Source: Pelomyxa schiedti (Eukaryota; Evosea; Pelobiontida; Pelomyxidae). From it: a DNA stretch of 64,000 bases. The DNA is taken from positions 62,001-126,000 of the forward strand of contig JAHLWZ010000790.1 of the NCBI GenBank assembly GCA_020536535.1, written 5' to 3'. The number at the start of each line of letters is the position of its first letter. Position 1 is the first letter of the stretch. Below, piece after piece: positions 10,862 to 21,785 of this stretch. A program made the translations under genes and the position numbers. Under the pieces are notes generated by a model. The model saw only the letters and a list, made by a program, of their open reading frames with translations, had not been told where the DNA came from and searched no databases.

Positions 10862-13800
10862 CTACGAGCTTTTTTTGGAGGTGGGAATTCGTTGGGTTTT
10901 CGCCCTCATGGCTTCTGCCCTTTCTGGCATCCCTTGTGTTTCGTAGAGGTCGGCCAAGTTGGTGTAGCACAGTGCCATGTCCGGGTGGTTCTCCCCAAAC
11001 ACCGATTTGACCACTTCAGCAGCTGCGGGTAAAAAATGCATTTTGATGCATGCAGTTAGCCACACGTGTTCCGTTGTTTGTTTTGTTGTTGGTGGTGAGT
11101 ATGTTTTGAGTACAGGACTTACCGTCGAGAAGGCTCTCTTCAGCATCAGAGAAGCTGTTGTGATTTAGACGGAGAACCCCGAGGTCATTTAAAGTTAGAG
11201 CAATTGCGGGGTGCGGGGGCCACTTGGGCGGCGGCTCTTTCCCGAAACTGAGGCTGCTGTAGGCCGCTGACAACACTGCGAGAGCTCGGATGTACATTTC
11301 CTGAATTTCTTCAAATGGTCTTGATTCTCTCTTCCAGGTTGTTAAAGGTCCGCGTTACAATGGTTCAATTTATAACCTGATACAGGTTAGCAATGCTATT
11401 CATAACTTCAGCAACATCGGGATGGTTGGATCCAAAATTCTTCTCATATATTGCAAGGGCCTGACTTGGAGTTAAAAATGAATTGCGTCATATGAATTTG
11501 CGCCGGCTCGGGGTGGAGACCAACCTGGAAATACATTGCCTCAGATTCTTCATAGGAACTTGTGTTTCCTGACGAAGCCAACAGGTCAGCCAGGTTACTC
11601 AATGATTGAGCTGTATCTGGGTGCTCATTACCAAGAGACTTCGTTCGAATTTCAAGTGCACGACGATATAATGGCTCCGCTTTTTCCTAGTAGTTGGAAA
11701 GTTCAATAACACCATGACGAATCGCATACAGGTTCATTGCGACGAACATGAAGGACGGCAATATCGTTACATGTGAGAGCTTGTACAATTTTACAATCTC
11801 ATTTTTCGACTAAAAATGAACATACCAATTTCAGGTGCGGACTCTCCAAGGAGTTGTTCTTTGGTAGCAAGAGACTTAAAAATGGTGAGCAAAGCTATCA
11901 TAAGAAGGGAAATTGAAACCAACCATTTGGAAAATCTGCAAGGCCTCATCATAGTATCCCAGATCAAGTTTACCAGCAGCAATTATGTTGAGTGTCTGTG
12001 CTACATTTATATGTATAGGTCCGAATAGTTTGCGCTCAATATGTAATGCTTTGGCAAGAAACTGTTCGCCTTCTGTGTATCTAAAACGAAGATGTAGAAA
12101 GTGAAAAATCGAAATGTTGTAACCTTCCAATAGAGATAAACAGTCCACCAATGTTACCCAAGGACTAGAGTTGACAGTCGGAAAAGGTGAGATAGATGTA
12201 AGATTACTTGAGCAGTATCAGGGTGATATGTGCCGTACACATTTTCCCTTATCTGCAGAGCTTTTTTATAAAGCGTTTCAGCAAGTAAACATTGCCCTCG
12301 GTCTTGATATAGACAAGCTGTACAAAGGTAAGTATCATACTTGGCTTCAAACAAGTGATTACCCAAAGAATTGTAGCTCTGGGCCAGATCGGGGTGCATT
12401 TTACCAAGAGTTTTTTCTCGGATTTGCAGGGCCTCATTGTACCTATATGGATGAGAGAGAGCCGAGCAGAAATTTTCATTACAGTGGTTCAGCTTCAATG
12501 TATTTGCCACGTAGTCTGTAAAGAATTGCTAGATTATTGAGTGCCTGCGCCAGATCTTCATGTGCCTCAGGGTGTGATTTGCGTATGTCAAGTGCTTGCA
12601 AGTAGAGTGGCTCAGACTCGGCAAATCTGTTTAAAAGAGTTACACTGGTATAGTTCCGGACTGTAACCTGCCAGCTTCCCTATAAAGAAAAGCCAAGTTC
12701 TCTAGCCTACCTGAGTTCATTTGTTAATGAGTTATTAAAGGGGAGAAAAAAAAAAAAGAAAACCAGCTAGAGAGGCCGAGTTTAATTCTGATGCATGCAA
12801 GTATTTAGCAAGTTGTAGTGCCCACATATGTAAAGTCTCTGCAGGTTTGAATCGGGACATCTCTGTTAAAAATTTTGCGATGACAGTGATTCTGTCACAA
12901 TCCTACTTGAAACATAAGGGAAAAGAACAATATCGAAGGAGCCACTTTTTCACCCAAAGTGCTGCTTTCTAAAGATTGAACAACTTGTAACACTTTGTTG
13001 TCAATATCAATGTGATCTGCGCAGTCTCTCCAAAGAACAGTAAGTTCGAACCGCAGGTCATCTCCTGCGAGATGCTCCAGGAGCTGTACAAAAATTCAAT
13101 AAACTCCATGAGGTAGGACAAAAGAACTTCGAGGTTTGATAGAACGAGGGCTAGATCTTGCCAATTGCCCAGCCGATGTAATGCAAATGGTAGTTCATCA
13201 CAGACCCTTGAAGTAATGTTCGACTTTTTGGAGGATGAAAACCATAAATTTCCAAAATACGCAGCAATTGCACGTAGGCAATACGTTTGCCTGTCTCCTA
13301 CAGAGGCATATGTGGCAATTGCAGCTTCTCGAACACAAGCATGAGTGCAAGTTAATAAGCCTGATAACTTCCCCCTCGAAATGAGACCTCTCATCATCAA
13401 CATCACACGTGAAAGAGAAGCTTGGGGAATTCCAAGCAAATCACACAGTTCAGCCTCACGTAGGCCTTTCCTTGAAGAGACAATAAAGCACAGAACACCA
13501 GCGAGAATATTTTTATCTGCATATTCGTGCTCCATGCGCTTGAACATGAATGAAATAAGCTCTCTTGTGTTGTTGGCAGAAAGGTAGTAGGACACTTGAT
13601 CATTGAGATTTTCGAAAGTACCTAATAAGTATCTTGGAATAGAGCAAGACTAACTGAAAATTTACCAGAGTATTTCAATTCCTATTATCGGTTTAACAGT
13701 ATTGATAGAAGTAGGCACTTACTTCAAGAAGCAAAGTGGCGTACAAGGGGGTGGCCAGTTTCCGATGAAGACCTGTGGCAATCAGAGAGACCATTGACTC

Positions 13801-16241
13801 GGATATTGACTTCCCACACTCTGCCAATCGTCGTTGGAGGAAATCAACCCAATCAGAGACACCCAGATGTGGTACCTAGAGAAGTTAGAGGACGAAAGTT
13901 GTAACAAACCACTACCCCAACTGTCTTAAATCCCCTTTGCTTGGCAACCTCACTAACAGGGGATCCAGTATTAGCAGAAATTATCACAGTGACCAGGCTT
14001 GAACAGTAAATAATAGGAAAAAAAAAACTGCCGGAAGTACCTGGGAAACTGGGAAGGTAACCAACGGAGTTCGTGGCAATCATGTTTGTTTTCCATTTGG
14101 TCTAATCCTGAAAGAAGAAGAAGGACAGGTCCCCTTGTGCTGGCACGGAAGAGCATTACCTGGAACTGCAGGGAACATAAGTGTTGAGTATGTTTCAATA
14201 AGTTTCATTGAAACTAACTTCCATCGCCAGGTTACTGACTGATTTGTTTTGTAAGTCAATACATTCTTCTCCAAGGAAAAAGCTCAGCTGAGAAACGAGA
14301 CTTGAAAGTAGACTGTTCAGATCAGTTCTTGATCCATTCAAGCCACAAAAATAGGCTATTTAAATTTAAACATTTAAAGAAGCGAGGAAAAGATACCTAA
14401 AGGGAGGACCTCAGGCACATCGCTAACAACTGTGGAAAAAAATGTAGAAAGCAGTGTACTCTTCCCTGAACCTGCCTCTCCTTCCACAAGAATAAGGGGA
14501 GAGAGATCAGCACTGCCTGATTCACTGCTAGACCTCGCCGTTTGGAACCCAGCAGAGTTAGCACTGAGAGAGTTCTTCAACGTTCTAAGAGTCGTCTCTA
14601 GGCCAACCACGATTTTGGATCTTGTTGAAACAAAAGCATCCTGCTCAAGCATATCCCGGGTAGCAGGGGTTAGAGTGCTCTCTGACTTAGAATGAAAATC
14701 CAGATTTTTATGGACTGATTACTTGGGAACTGGGAAATGAGGATATTGTGTAGTTCTCTGTGAATGATACTTGCAGCTTCCTCTGGGGAGCAGTACGAAA
14801 ATACTGGAGCACCGCAACAACGAACTTCATCTTTTAGTTTCTGGAGTTTCTGTCCTTCCTCACTGTCACTTTGAAAGGTCATTCAATATTTTTCACAAAG
14901 CACACACGTTTCAAGGCACTCTTTAATTAAAAATAGAACTCCAGTAGGCACATGTCCGGCTTCAAAATTGAGTGCTGCATGTCTATAAAAGTTTGACTAC
15001 AAATAGAAACATAACAGGATGCAAATACCTAACTTCCAGCTCAGTTACACTCCTGTCCTTGAACTTCGCTATCCATGGAAACTACAAAAAAAAAAAAAAA
15101 ATTGCAAGGGGCCAGATACAAAATTTACCTGTTGCTCTGCAATGCTAAAGGTGCGAGCAAGAAGAGCGTCTTGAGGAGTCCCATTCACATATGACTGATG
15201 CCAGCCATACCTTTCACCAAGGAGACCTGGAAGAATCTTCAAAAGTAAACAGTTATGTGCTCTTACATACAGACGAAAAAAGGGAGACATTTGTCAACTA
15301 TATAGTATTAAATTAGAGTTGTAAATTCTACAAAAAACAACTTTCATTGAGGCAAATCTGTAAGGTTTGTCCATCCTGAGACTGCTCGGTAGTCACACCC
15401 CACCTCAAATCAACCTTGAAACTGTAAGTAAATGAAAAAGTAAAAGTAGAAGCAGGTTCCTACTGGTGATATCGTCACGCCTCTATCCTCAAATTCTTCA
15501 GATAGTGAAGGGAAAACTCTTTTTCTAAGGGAAGAATAGTTATACAATAGAGGAGGAAAAAATGTTAAACATCAATATTTCGCGTTCAGACTGCATATCA
15601 AGGAATCTAGGTGTGTTTTACAAAGGACATTCAAATGAAACAAACACACGTGCTAGACAAAAAAACTCTTGCAGTCCGTTCCAAAGAAGCCTCACAAGAG
15701 GTGCTGGCTCTCATATCCAACCTAGTAGATGAATCAGCCCACCCAGATGTGCTTCCAGGAAGCAATGATCCAGCTGGATCATAAAAGTTAAGTACCAGAC
15801 ACAAAAAAACCAAAACCAAAAAGAGAGCGAGAACGCACTGGATGCAGGCAGTCCCAGAGACACCAAAGGGTCATCCCCGCCACCAGAACCTTGCAAGTTC
15901 CCAGAAGGCGAAAAAGACGAAGAAGACGCCATGGCTAACAGCCGCAGCTGCTCCTCGTGAGCCTTGCACTTGGCCTCATACTCCTCCTGCTCCGTTCTGG
16001 TCTGAGAACCATCGCGCGCGACGTCGCGCTCCTTGGCGCCTCGGTGCAACGACGATGCCGATGAAGACGAAGATGAAGATGAAGACAGCCGGTTGGAGAT
16101 CGTGGATGGTCGGTTTTTCGGGTGCGGGTGTGGTTGCGTGTTCGCGCCGCTGCTGGTAGAATTAAGTGCCGATCTCGTTAGGAATTTCCGGGCCGCGAGA
16201 CCGCCGGTCGACTTTCGGGCTGTTTGTTTGGTTCGCGCCAT
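10862..16241 (-). CDS. Histone-H3-tail-fused DUF4062-NACHT-TPR (STAND) protein
   Basis: STAND NTPases are signal-gated oligomerising switches. The first in-frame ATG, 16241, begins MARTKQTARKSTGGLAARKF, nearly identical to the histone H3 N-terminal tail. A Ser-rich disordered region and a short charged helix follow (to about 15840). The next exons encode DUF4062: ARVFLSSTFLDMQSEREILM, FPSLSEEFEDRGVTI, VDLRWGVTTEQSQDGQTL, GLLGERYGW. The NTPase has Walker A VEGEAGSGKSTLL (about 14480) and Walker B VLLLLSGLDQME (about 14110). A winged-helix-like segment (YADKNILAGVLCFIVSSRKG, 13.4 kb) and many kinesin-light-chain-type TPRs (HPDLAQSYNSLGNH and similar, 13-10.9 kb) complete it. The stop is at 10862 after PTSKKSS. 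About 30 short introns are inferred. The tail-to-DUF4062 joins are open and in phase, so the fusion is not an edge artefact. Confidence 0.82.
16167..16241 (-). other. Histone H3 N-terminal tail mimic (first 25 codons of the STAND gene)
   Basis: After the initiator Met the residues ARTKQTARKSTGG equal H3 positions 1-13 exactly. The next positions are L-A-A-R-K-F-L-T-R against K-A-P-R-K-Q-L-A-T in H3. R2, T3, K4, Q5, R8, K9, S10, T11, R17 and K18 are kept; K14 is Leu and K23 is Ser. No histone fold follows: the similarity ends by about residue 24 and a Ser-rich region begins. The upstream in-frame codons contain no other ATG, so translation should start exactly as in H3. If Met is removed, as usual before Ala, the free Ala N-terminus that H3 readers recognise would be present. 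Confidence 0.9.
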
Positions 16242-16632
16242 CTGTTTAATCAACAATCTGGGAAATAATCGGAAAATACTGGCTCGCTTAAAAAGGGCCC
16301 CCGTTGCCTTTTTCGCGTTTCGGAATGCGTGCTCAACAGACTCAGTCCTGAGGCTCTTGGACTCACAAAATTTGGCACAGGTCTACCCCTTTCGTTGTAA
16401 CGGCCACTGGTATTCAGATTGGATTTCTCCTTCCTCTTAGGTACTGTTGAAGCATTCCATCTTCTTGATTCCGAATGGGAACCGAGTACGTGCTTACTGC
16501 GCATGGGTGGAGATATTCACTCAGGGTAGAGGGAGATCTGATCCCAGTGCTGCATCACTTCAGTTGACAAAAACGAAACCCAAACATCAAACATTTAGAA
16601 AAACAAAACAAAAAAAAGCATTCAAAACTTCG
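16242..16632. promoter_or_regulatory. Shared promoter region of the H3-mimic STAND gene and the verprolin-like gene
   Basis: The two ATGs diverge across 391 nt with no exon-like frame. About 70 nt from the STAND ATG lies TTTTTCGCGTTTCGG (16310-16324), which resembles an E2F half-site plus a second CG-rich half. In many eukaryotes such sites mark S-phase genes; here that is only suggestive. An A-rich tract precedes the verprolin start. Confidence 0.35.
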
Positions 16633-17533
16633 ATGAGTGCACCCCCAGTGCCCAGTCGCGGCCGACGTACGTACCTACAAGATCTCCGCCTTTTCTTTGT
16701 GTTCGTGAGTCGTTTGCTTGGCGTTTCTTCTCCACACTGTCTTGGGAGCGACAAAAAAATAATATTTATACTGTATGCATCTGTTTTTTTTTTTTATAAC
16801 CCTTAACAAGCTGCTCCTCCGGCGCCGCCTAGTGGGTCACGTCCTCCTCCACCTCCTCCAAGAGGTATTTCAGTATTCTTTTAGCTACTTAAAAGATTTA
16901 TTTTATTTACTTAAAGAAAAGATGATTTACATTGTTAGAAGCGTTAGGGGAAATTAATTTTGTTGGTGTTGGGAGGAGATGCCACAATTCATTCTCTCAC
17001 TCATTGTAGAAGATGATCAAGAAGGAGATATGGAGCGTGAAGGGCGGTGGAGCTTTCATCCAATATCCGACTTCCCCCCTCCCCCGTCATTCAATGTAGC
17101 ACACAAAGAGTATAGTGGAGGCGGAGGCCCTGCAATTCCTGCACGGCAGCCGTCATCGCAACCACACTCTCAAAAGCCAGCACCACCTGGCACCAAGCCA
17201 CCGCCACCACCCACTGCAAGCAAACCACCCCCTCCATCAAGCAAACCACCACCTCCCCCATCTGGAAACAAACCCCCGCCGCCACCACAACGTGAATCCT
17301 CTGAAGAAAGAGTTCCTCCTCCACCCCCACGCAACAACACAACTCAGGAAGCGCAGGACCCTCCTCCTCGTCCTCCCAGGGACAATGGACAAGCTCCCCC
17401 CAAACCCCCGCGGTCAGACAATGCCACTACAAATGGCAGTGGTTCCAACGGAAGACCGCCGCCGCCTCCAACAAGGCCTAGTGGTCCTAGTACAAATAAG
17501 CCGGCCCCACCTCCACCACCCAGAAATAGCTAA
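16633..17533 (+). CDS. Verprolin/WIP-like WASP-binding proline-rich protein
   Basis: WIP/verprolin proteins bind and stabilise WASP and so control Arp2/3-driven actin assembly. Three exons: 16633-16664 (MSAPPVPSRGRP), about 16809-16864 (Pro-rich), and from about 17010 to TAA 17533. The third exon opens EDDQEGDMEREGRWSFHPIS DFPPPP. This matches the WASP EVH1-binding motif of WIP/verprolin, usually ESRFxFHPxSDLPPPE, with the aromatic, Phe-His-Pro and Asp-Phe-Pro-Pro contacts kept. The rest is Pro/Ser/Asn-rich with repeated P5-6 blocks suited to profilin or SH3 binding. In animal and yeast homologues the WASP-binding motif is at the C-terminus; here it is near residue 40. No WH2 (LKKT-type) actin-binding motif was seen, so it may only scaffold WASP and profilin. 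Confidence 0.8.
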
Positions 17534-17668
17534 ACTGTAGGAGCCCCACATACCCCCCCACAAATATCAACCTAACCAGACACCACCACACTTTTCTCTG
17601 GCTTGTTTTTTTTTTTCCAATTCCAAAATAAAATACCAAGACTTGTTAACTTTATTGGCTCTTTTGTG

Positions 17669-18979
17669 TTACAATTCTTCAGAGGAATTTCCTGGTTGCA
17701 GAGGTTCATGTGTTTCTTGTTGGATTGAACTTGTGGTGTTGTGTTGTTCAGTCCGTGAATTTGTGTGTGTTGATGTGGTTGTTGTTCGGGCTGACAGGGG
17801 AGCAGCAGCATGCCTCGAAGGGAGAGGTGCTTTTCTGGGAAGAGGCATTGTGGCACTGAGGTTGTAGTGGTGTGTGACATGTACAACCTTTTCTGTTGTC
17901 ATAGTGTGGGAGCTCAGGCCGGAAGCGAGTGCTGACGGGAGCGGTGTGTGACGGGCGTGTGTTATTAGCTGTATCTCTCGGTTGCGGGATGAAACTTCCC
18001 GGGTGAGAACTACATTTTGGGCTTCAAGCTCTTTTTTGGTAGCCTCCAGGGTGCACACTTTTTTATACAGTGCATCTCTCTTTTTCATGTCAGATAATTC
18101 AAGAGTGGAGAGGGAAGAGGGATGTACATCTCTCATAAGACGATTTAGATCTAGGGTAGCCTTGGTAGGGCGAGTGGTTTTCGTCTCAATATCTTTGAGT
18201 TGCCTGGCAGTGAATCAATGTACTTCCGCAGGTTAATTGATGTTGGCATACCTATGTAAATTCACTTTGTCGATTTCGAGTTCTCTATTTCTATGCTCTA
18301 GATCTTGCACCCGCGCGAACAGTTTATCAAGTTGCGCCTTGTAGCTAAAGCTTGTGAGAGCGGTACAAGATTGATATTACCAACGCTTTCTCCAAAAATG
18401 TGGCTTCAAAGGGGGAAGCTGGATGCTTATTGAGAGTGACACGTGAAGACTCCAAATTTGATGCAAAATGAGGGGAAGGCTGGTCCTATCATGTCCATTA
18501 GACAGATACAAGAGGTTGTGAGTATTATTAGTAGGTATAAAAGGGCAACGCACAGCAAAGGACTTGCTTTTTAAACCCAGAGACTGAGAGTGGGGTAAAA
18601 ATCAGTGACTAAGGGAAAAAAATAACAAAAGGAATTTGTACCTGGTCAGTGCTCAGTGGCGTTTTGATTCTATGAATATCAAGTTGAGCCTGCAGTTTCC
18701 TTGTGTTTTTTTCAAGAGGAATAAGCCACTATTTATGTGGTATTATTTTTTCCTTACAAGGCTCGTGTGTGGCTTTGAGCAAGTTGCTTTTTCAAGTCCT
18801 CGTTCTCTTTTCGTAGAGTTTCCCTAGTGCCATTTAAGATTGTTTTCACTTTTCTTTAATAAAGTTGTCAAAGGCAACAGTCAGTGGCCTGCCAACTACG
18901 AAACGCAAAAAATTTCCACTCACATTGCCATTCCACCACCTGCGTTCTCGTTAGCGTCCGTAGATCCAGACCCCGACAT
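17669..18979 (-). CDS. Coiled-coil protein with Ser/Thr-rich tail, family unknown
   Basis: ATG 18979 begins MSGSGSTDANENAGGGMA and splices over about 115 nt to METLRKENEDLKKQLAQSHT RAL, then KLQAQLDIHRIKTPLSTDQ. Further exons read YKAQLDKLFARVQDLEHRNR, ELEIDKVNLHR, then KRDALYKKVCTLEATKKELE and AQNVVLTREVSSRNREIQ. Heptad-like Leu/Ile spacing through these exons indicates an extended coiled coil. The last exon, ending at 17669, is a disordered Ser/Thr/His/Pro-rich tail. No catalytic or membrane motif was seen. A cytoskeletal or centrosomal scaffold is possible but unproven. It ends 135 nt from the convergent verprolin-like gene. Confidence 0.65.
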
Positions 18980-19142
18980 TTTGATGGGTTTTGTTTCTGT
19001 TTTCTTTGGAATTACCGTAAAAGCGAGGTTTGAAACAACCGTGGCAATCAAATTTGGCAGATCTACAACTGGTTGTACTTTTTTTTTATTTGTATGGTTT
19101 GGTGGGCTTTGTGATTTCTCTGAGTGGGTTCTTCTTGTTTCT

Positions 19143-20678
19143 TTAGCGGGATTCTTTTCTGACTTTGGGTGGTTTGATTGGCTTTCCAGTTGTTGTCACT
19201 TTGGGTTTTTTGCTTTTGGGACCCCCTCCTTTCTTGGTTACAAACTCACGCCATGAGGCCACTCTTTCACTTCGACGTTCTTCCCACTGTATTTCAGTAG
19301 AAACGTGAGTGACTATTCTAGTAGTTATTGTGTGGTTCGTCTACCTTTTTTTCCTGTTCTTCTTGCTGTTTTATCTGCTCCTGTAGTTTCTGTCTTTCCT
19401 CTTTTACCCGCTTGTCGTTCGCACGTTGCATTTCGTCGGCCTTCTGTAGTCTCGCTTCAATGTCAATGATCATTGCATGTGTTTCACGTCGAAGGTCATA
19501 AAGGTAGGCCTCCTCATTTTCTGGGGTTCTTTCAAGGCCTTGTGACTTCCAATCTGCATTGACCTATTACGGAATCAGATGGAGGTGTTTTCCAATAATA
19601 TTTCCTCACCTTTTCGCGGGATTTCTCCGTAACCTCAATAAACGGGAGTCTTTGAGTGGGATTTTCACAGATTTTTATAGCCTTGCTCAGAGCTTTTAAG
19701 GGTAAAAGATCAAGGTTGTCCGAGACAGTCTGTCAGTCAGTAACAGAATGTGAGGAGGGGGGGTGGGTGTGTGGATGTGGCCGGGAGGGAAATTATACTT
19801 ATATAATTATAAAGAAGTAAGGTTTAATAGACCCCATGTCCCAGTTTTATAGAAACACTACACTTGAAGTTGGAATAGGCGTACCGGCAATTGCTTCACC
19901 ACTTCGAGGGTGGGCACATTTGTCAGGGTGTACAATCAAAGTAAGCTACAAAAGGAGAAAAGTAAGTTTTTTTGGGGGGGAAGTTACGAAAAAAGAAGAA
20001 GAAGAAAAAAAAAAAAAAAACCCCACAATTTCACAAGCTAAATCTCTCACGCGCATACGCGCGTTCACACACACACACACACGTGCATACCCTCTTGTAG
20101 TGGGACCTAATTTCGTTGAGGGCCATCTCCGGGGTGCTCTCCAGCTGGTCGTACGGGTTCTTGAAGAAAAGTATCTTCCTGATGAGCTTGTCCGTCTCCT
20201 CCGCGGTCCTCTTGGCGTGGTGCACCCCCGCGCTCCCCCCGTCGCCGCCCTCGCCCTCGCCCTCGCCCCCGCCCCCGCCCCCCATCGACTCCCTCACCGC
20301 CGCCATCGCCTCCGCCACGACGTCGATCCCGCCCCCGGCTCCCGCCGCTGCGGCGTCCTCCGGGGGGGCCGCCGCCGAGTCCGCTGTTTCGGCTGGTGCC
20401 GCCGCCGCCGACGACGACGACGACGACGTGGTAGTGCTCGTGGATGTGGTTGTTGTGCTGGTTGCGGTCGATGACGCCGCTGGGTCGTCGCCCACTGGGC
20501 CCCCCGTCGGTGCACTCGACTTGGAGGTCGAGGAAGAGGTTGTGGTGCTGCTGGATGACGTTGTGGTGCTGCATGCGGTGGTCGTCGCCGCCGAGGTCGA
20601 CGACGCCGATGACGTGGAGAAGTCATCCGCAGGGGACGGAGACGCCGACGAAGAGGATGTCGTTGTGGTGTTGGACAT
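19143..20678 (-). CDS. DNAJC8-like J-domain protein (spliceosome-associated cochaperone)
   Basis: DNAJC8 is a J-domain cochaperone associated with the spliceosome. ATG 20678 opens about 130 residues of Ser/Thr/Ala/Gly low complexity, followed by HAKRTAEETDKLIRKILFFK NPYDQLE, STPEMALNEIRSHYKR and, after an intron holding a CA repeat, LIVHPDKCAHPRSGEAIAG. The HPD triad that activates Hsp70 is present, and the LD/NPY lead is DNAJC8-type. Downstream exons give FIEVTEKSREKVNADWKSQG, a long charged helix with the KEERQKLQEQIKQQEEQEKK stretch, and WEERRSERVASWREFVTKKG, matching the DNAJC8 C-terminal W-x-x-x-R-x-x-RV-x-SWR motif. It ends in a Lys-rich tail (RKESR) at 19143. The low-complexity N-terminus is unusual for the family. 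Confidence 0.8.
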
Positions 20679-21036
20679 GCGAGGGTGTTGGTTTTTGGTT
20701 TTGTTTGAGGTCAGATCTACTATCTCTTGGCCTGAGCCTCCGTAAGGCCTTCGCCTTCACGCGACAGTTTTCTTTTCTTCCGTAATCGACATGGTTTATG
20801 GAGGTAATTGGATGATGGTCATTCGACTGGTTGGAGTCACGTCGAGTTGTTCCAGAAGAATAGAAAGATTGGAAGTGTTCTATCCAGAGCAATAGCAGGG
20901 AGGCAGCATTACCCGGACGTGTGTACTCGAAAAGAAATTGGAAAGGGAAAGCTCAAAAGTTTAATAAATAAATAAATAAATAAATAAAAAGTAAAAGGAG
21001 AGATAGAGATCCACACTGTCATACTATATCTTTAAG
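20679..21036. other. Divergent intergenic region with TAAA microsatellite
   Basis: This lies between the DNAJC8-like start and the orphan ORF. A run of TAAA units sits at about 20963-20990. No exon was recognised. Confidence 0.5.
20963..20990 (+). repeat. TAAA tetranucleotide microsatellite
   Basis: About six TAAA units end in an A-run, about 50 nt before the orphan ORF start. It is probably a neutral promoter-proximal repeat. Confidence 0.9.
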
Positions 21037-21546
21037 ATGCTACAGCAATGCCAAGTGAACTCAACAGCTCCAACCTTTCCTGCAGTTCCACCACAAGGAG
21101 TTTCACGCATTCTGTGGAGCACTACGGATGCCCAGACTCATTCTCATCTGCGATCCAGTGCCGCTCTCTCTAAGGAAAAACGTTGCCACATTCCATCAGA
21201 TAACGCCACCGGCAATGTGGCAGAGATTCATACAATGGAGCCGCTGATTTCAGTCGCAGAGGCAGAGCACATGACAGACCCTCCACATGCCATAAGGTTC
21301 ATGACTGGTCGCGGCGAAGTGGCGCGCTCTGTATCAGAAATGAGTATGCAGCGGGCCTGTGAAGTCATATTTAGCGAGAATGACCAAGAAAGAGAAGCCA
21401 TGATAGACGCTGTTGTGGGTACTGTGCCTCCAGTTTCCTTACACCTAACTCACTCCACATCGGGTCCAGAAAGATTGGTGGTTCCTTATCAAAACATGAC
21501 GTGTGTTCCACTGTGGAGACATCTCAACACTAACGCTGAGACTTAG
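21037..21546 (+). CDS. Orphan intronless ORF, 169 aa, function unknown
   Basis: An uninterrupted ATG-to-TAG frame (MLQQCQVNSTAPTFPAVPPQ at the start, RHLNTNAET at the end) of 169 codons. Composition is balanced, with folded-looking segments such as MEPLISVAEAEHMTDPPHAI RF and MSMQRACEVIFSENDQEREA. No signal peptide, membrane helix or known motif is visible. It is among the few intronless candidates in an intron-rich window, so it may be a young gene, or a single exon whose partners I missed. No competing gene occupies the other strand. Confidence 0.45.
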   Translation: MLQQCQVNSTAPTFPAVPPQGVSRILWSTTDAQTHSHLRSSAALSKEKRCHIPSDNATGNVAEIHTMEPLISVAEAEHMTDPPHAIRFMTGRGEVARSVSEMSMQRACEVIFSENDQEREAMIDAVVGTVPPVSLHLTHSTSGPERLVVPYQNMTCVPLWRHLNTNAET

Positions 21547-21785
21547 GCTTGTCATTTCAGATGTGCAAGGCGAACCCGCTATTGCCTGGGATGCCCCGCC
21601 TGGGACTTTGCCGACACACAAAGAGGAGTGAGCCACTGGCCGCTTTCTTTCTCACGACGTTTATTTATCCATTGCCGACTGTTTCCGAGAAGCGATCCTT
21701 GGTTTTTTGTCCCCCAGCTCAACCAAACAAAAACAGAGACAAAAACCAAAACAAACTCATTTACGCGTGCTACTGTACACACACC

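Noticed and set aside
16141-16241. A canonical histone H3 gene
   Set aside because: Only the tail matches; after about 24 residues it turns into a Ser-rich region and DUF4062, with no histone-fold helices in any frame nearby.
16264-16278. A 14-nt motif TAATCGGAAAATAC shared with about 57516-57529 as a common promoter element
   Set aside because: A pair of matching AT-rich 14-mers is expected by chance in 64 kb, and the distances to gene starts differ (about 25 versus 250 nt).
20116-20745. Plus-strand ORF over the DNAJC8-like N-terminus
   Set aside because: Its Val/Asp/Ala repeats mirror the Thr/Ser/Ala low-complexity coding of the minus strand.
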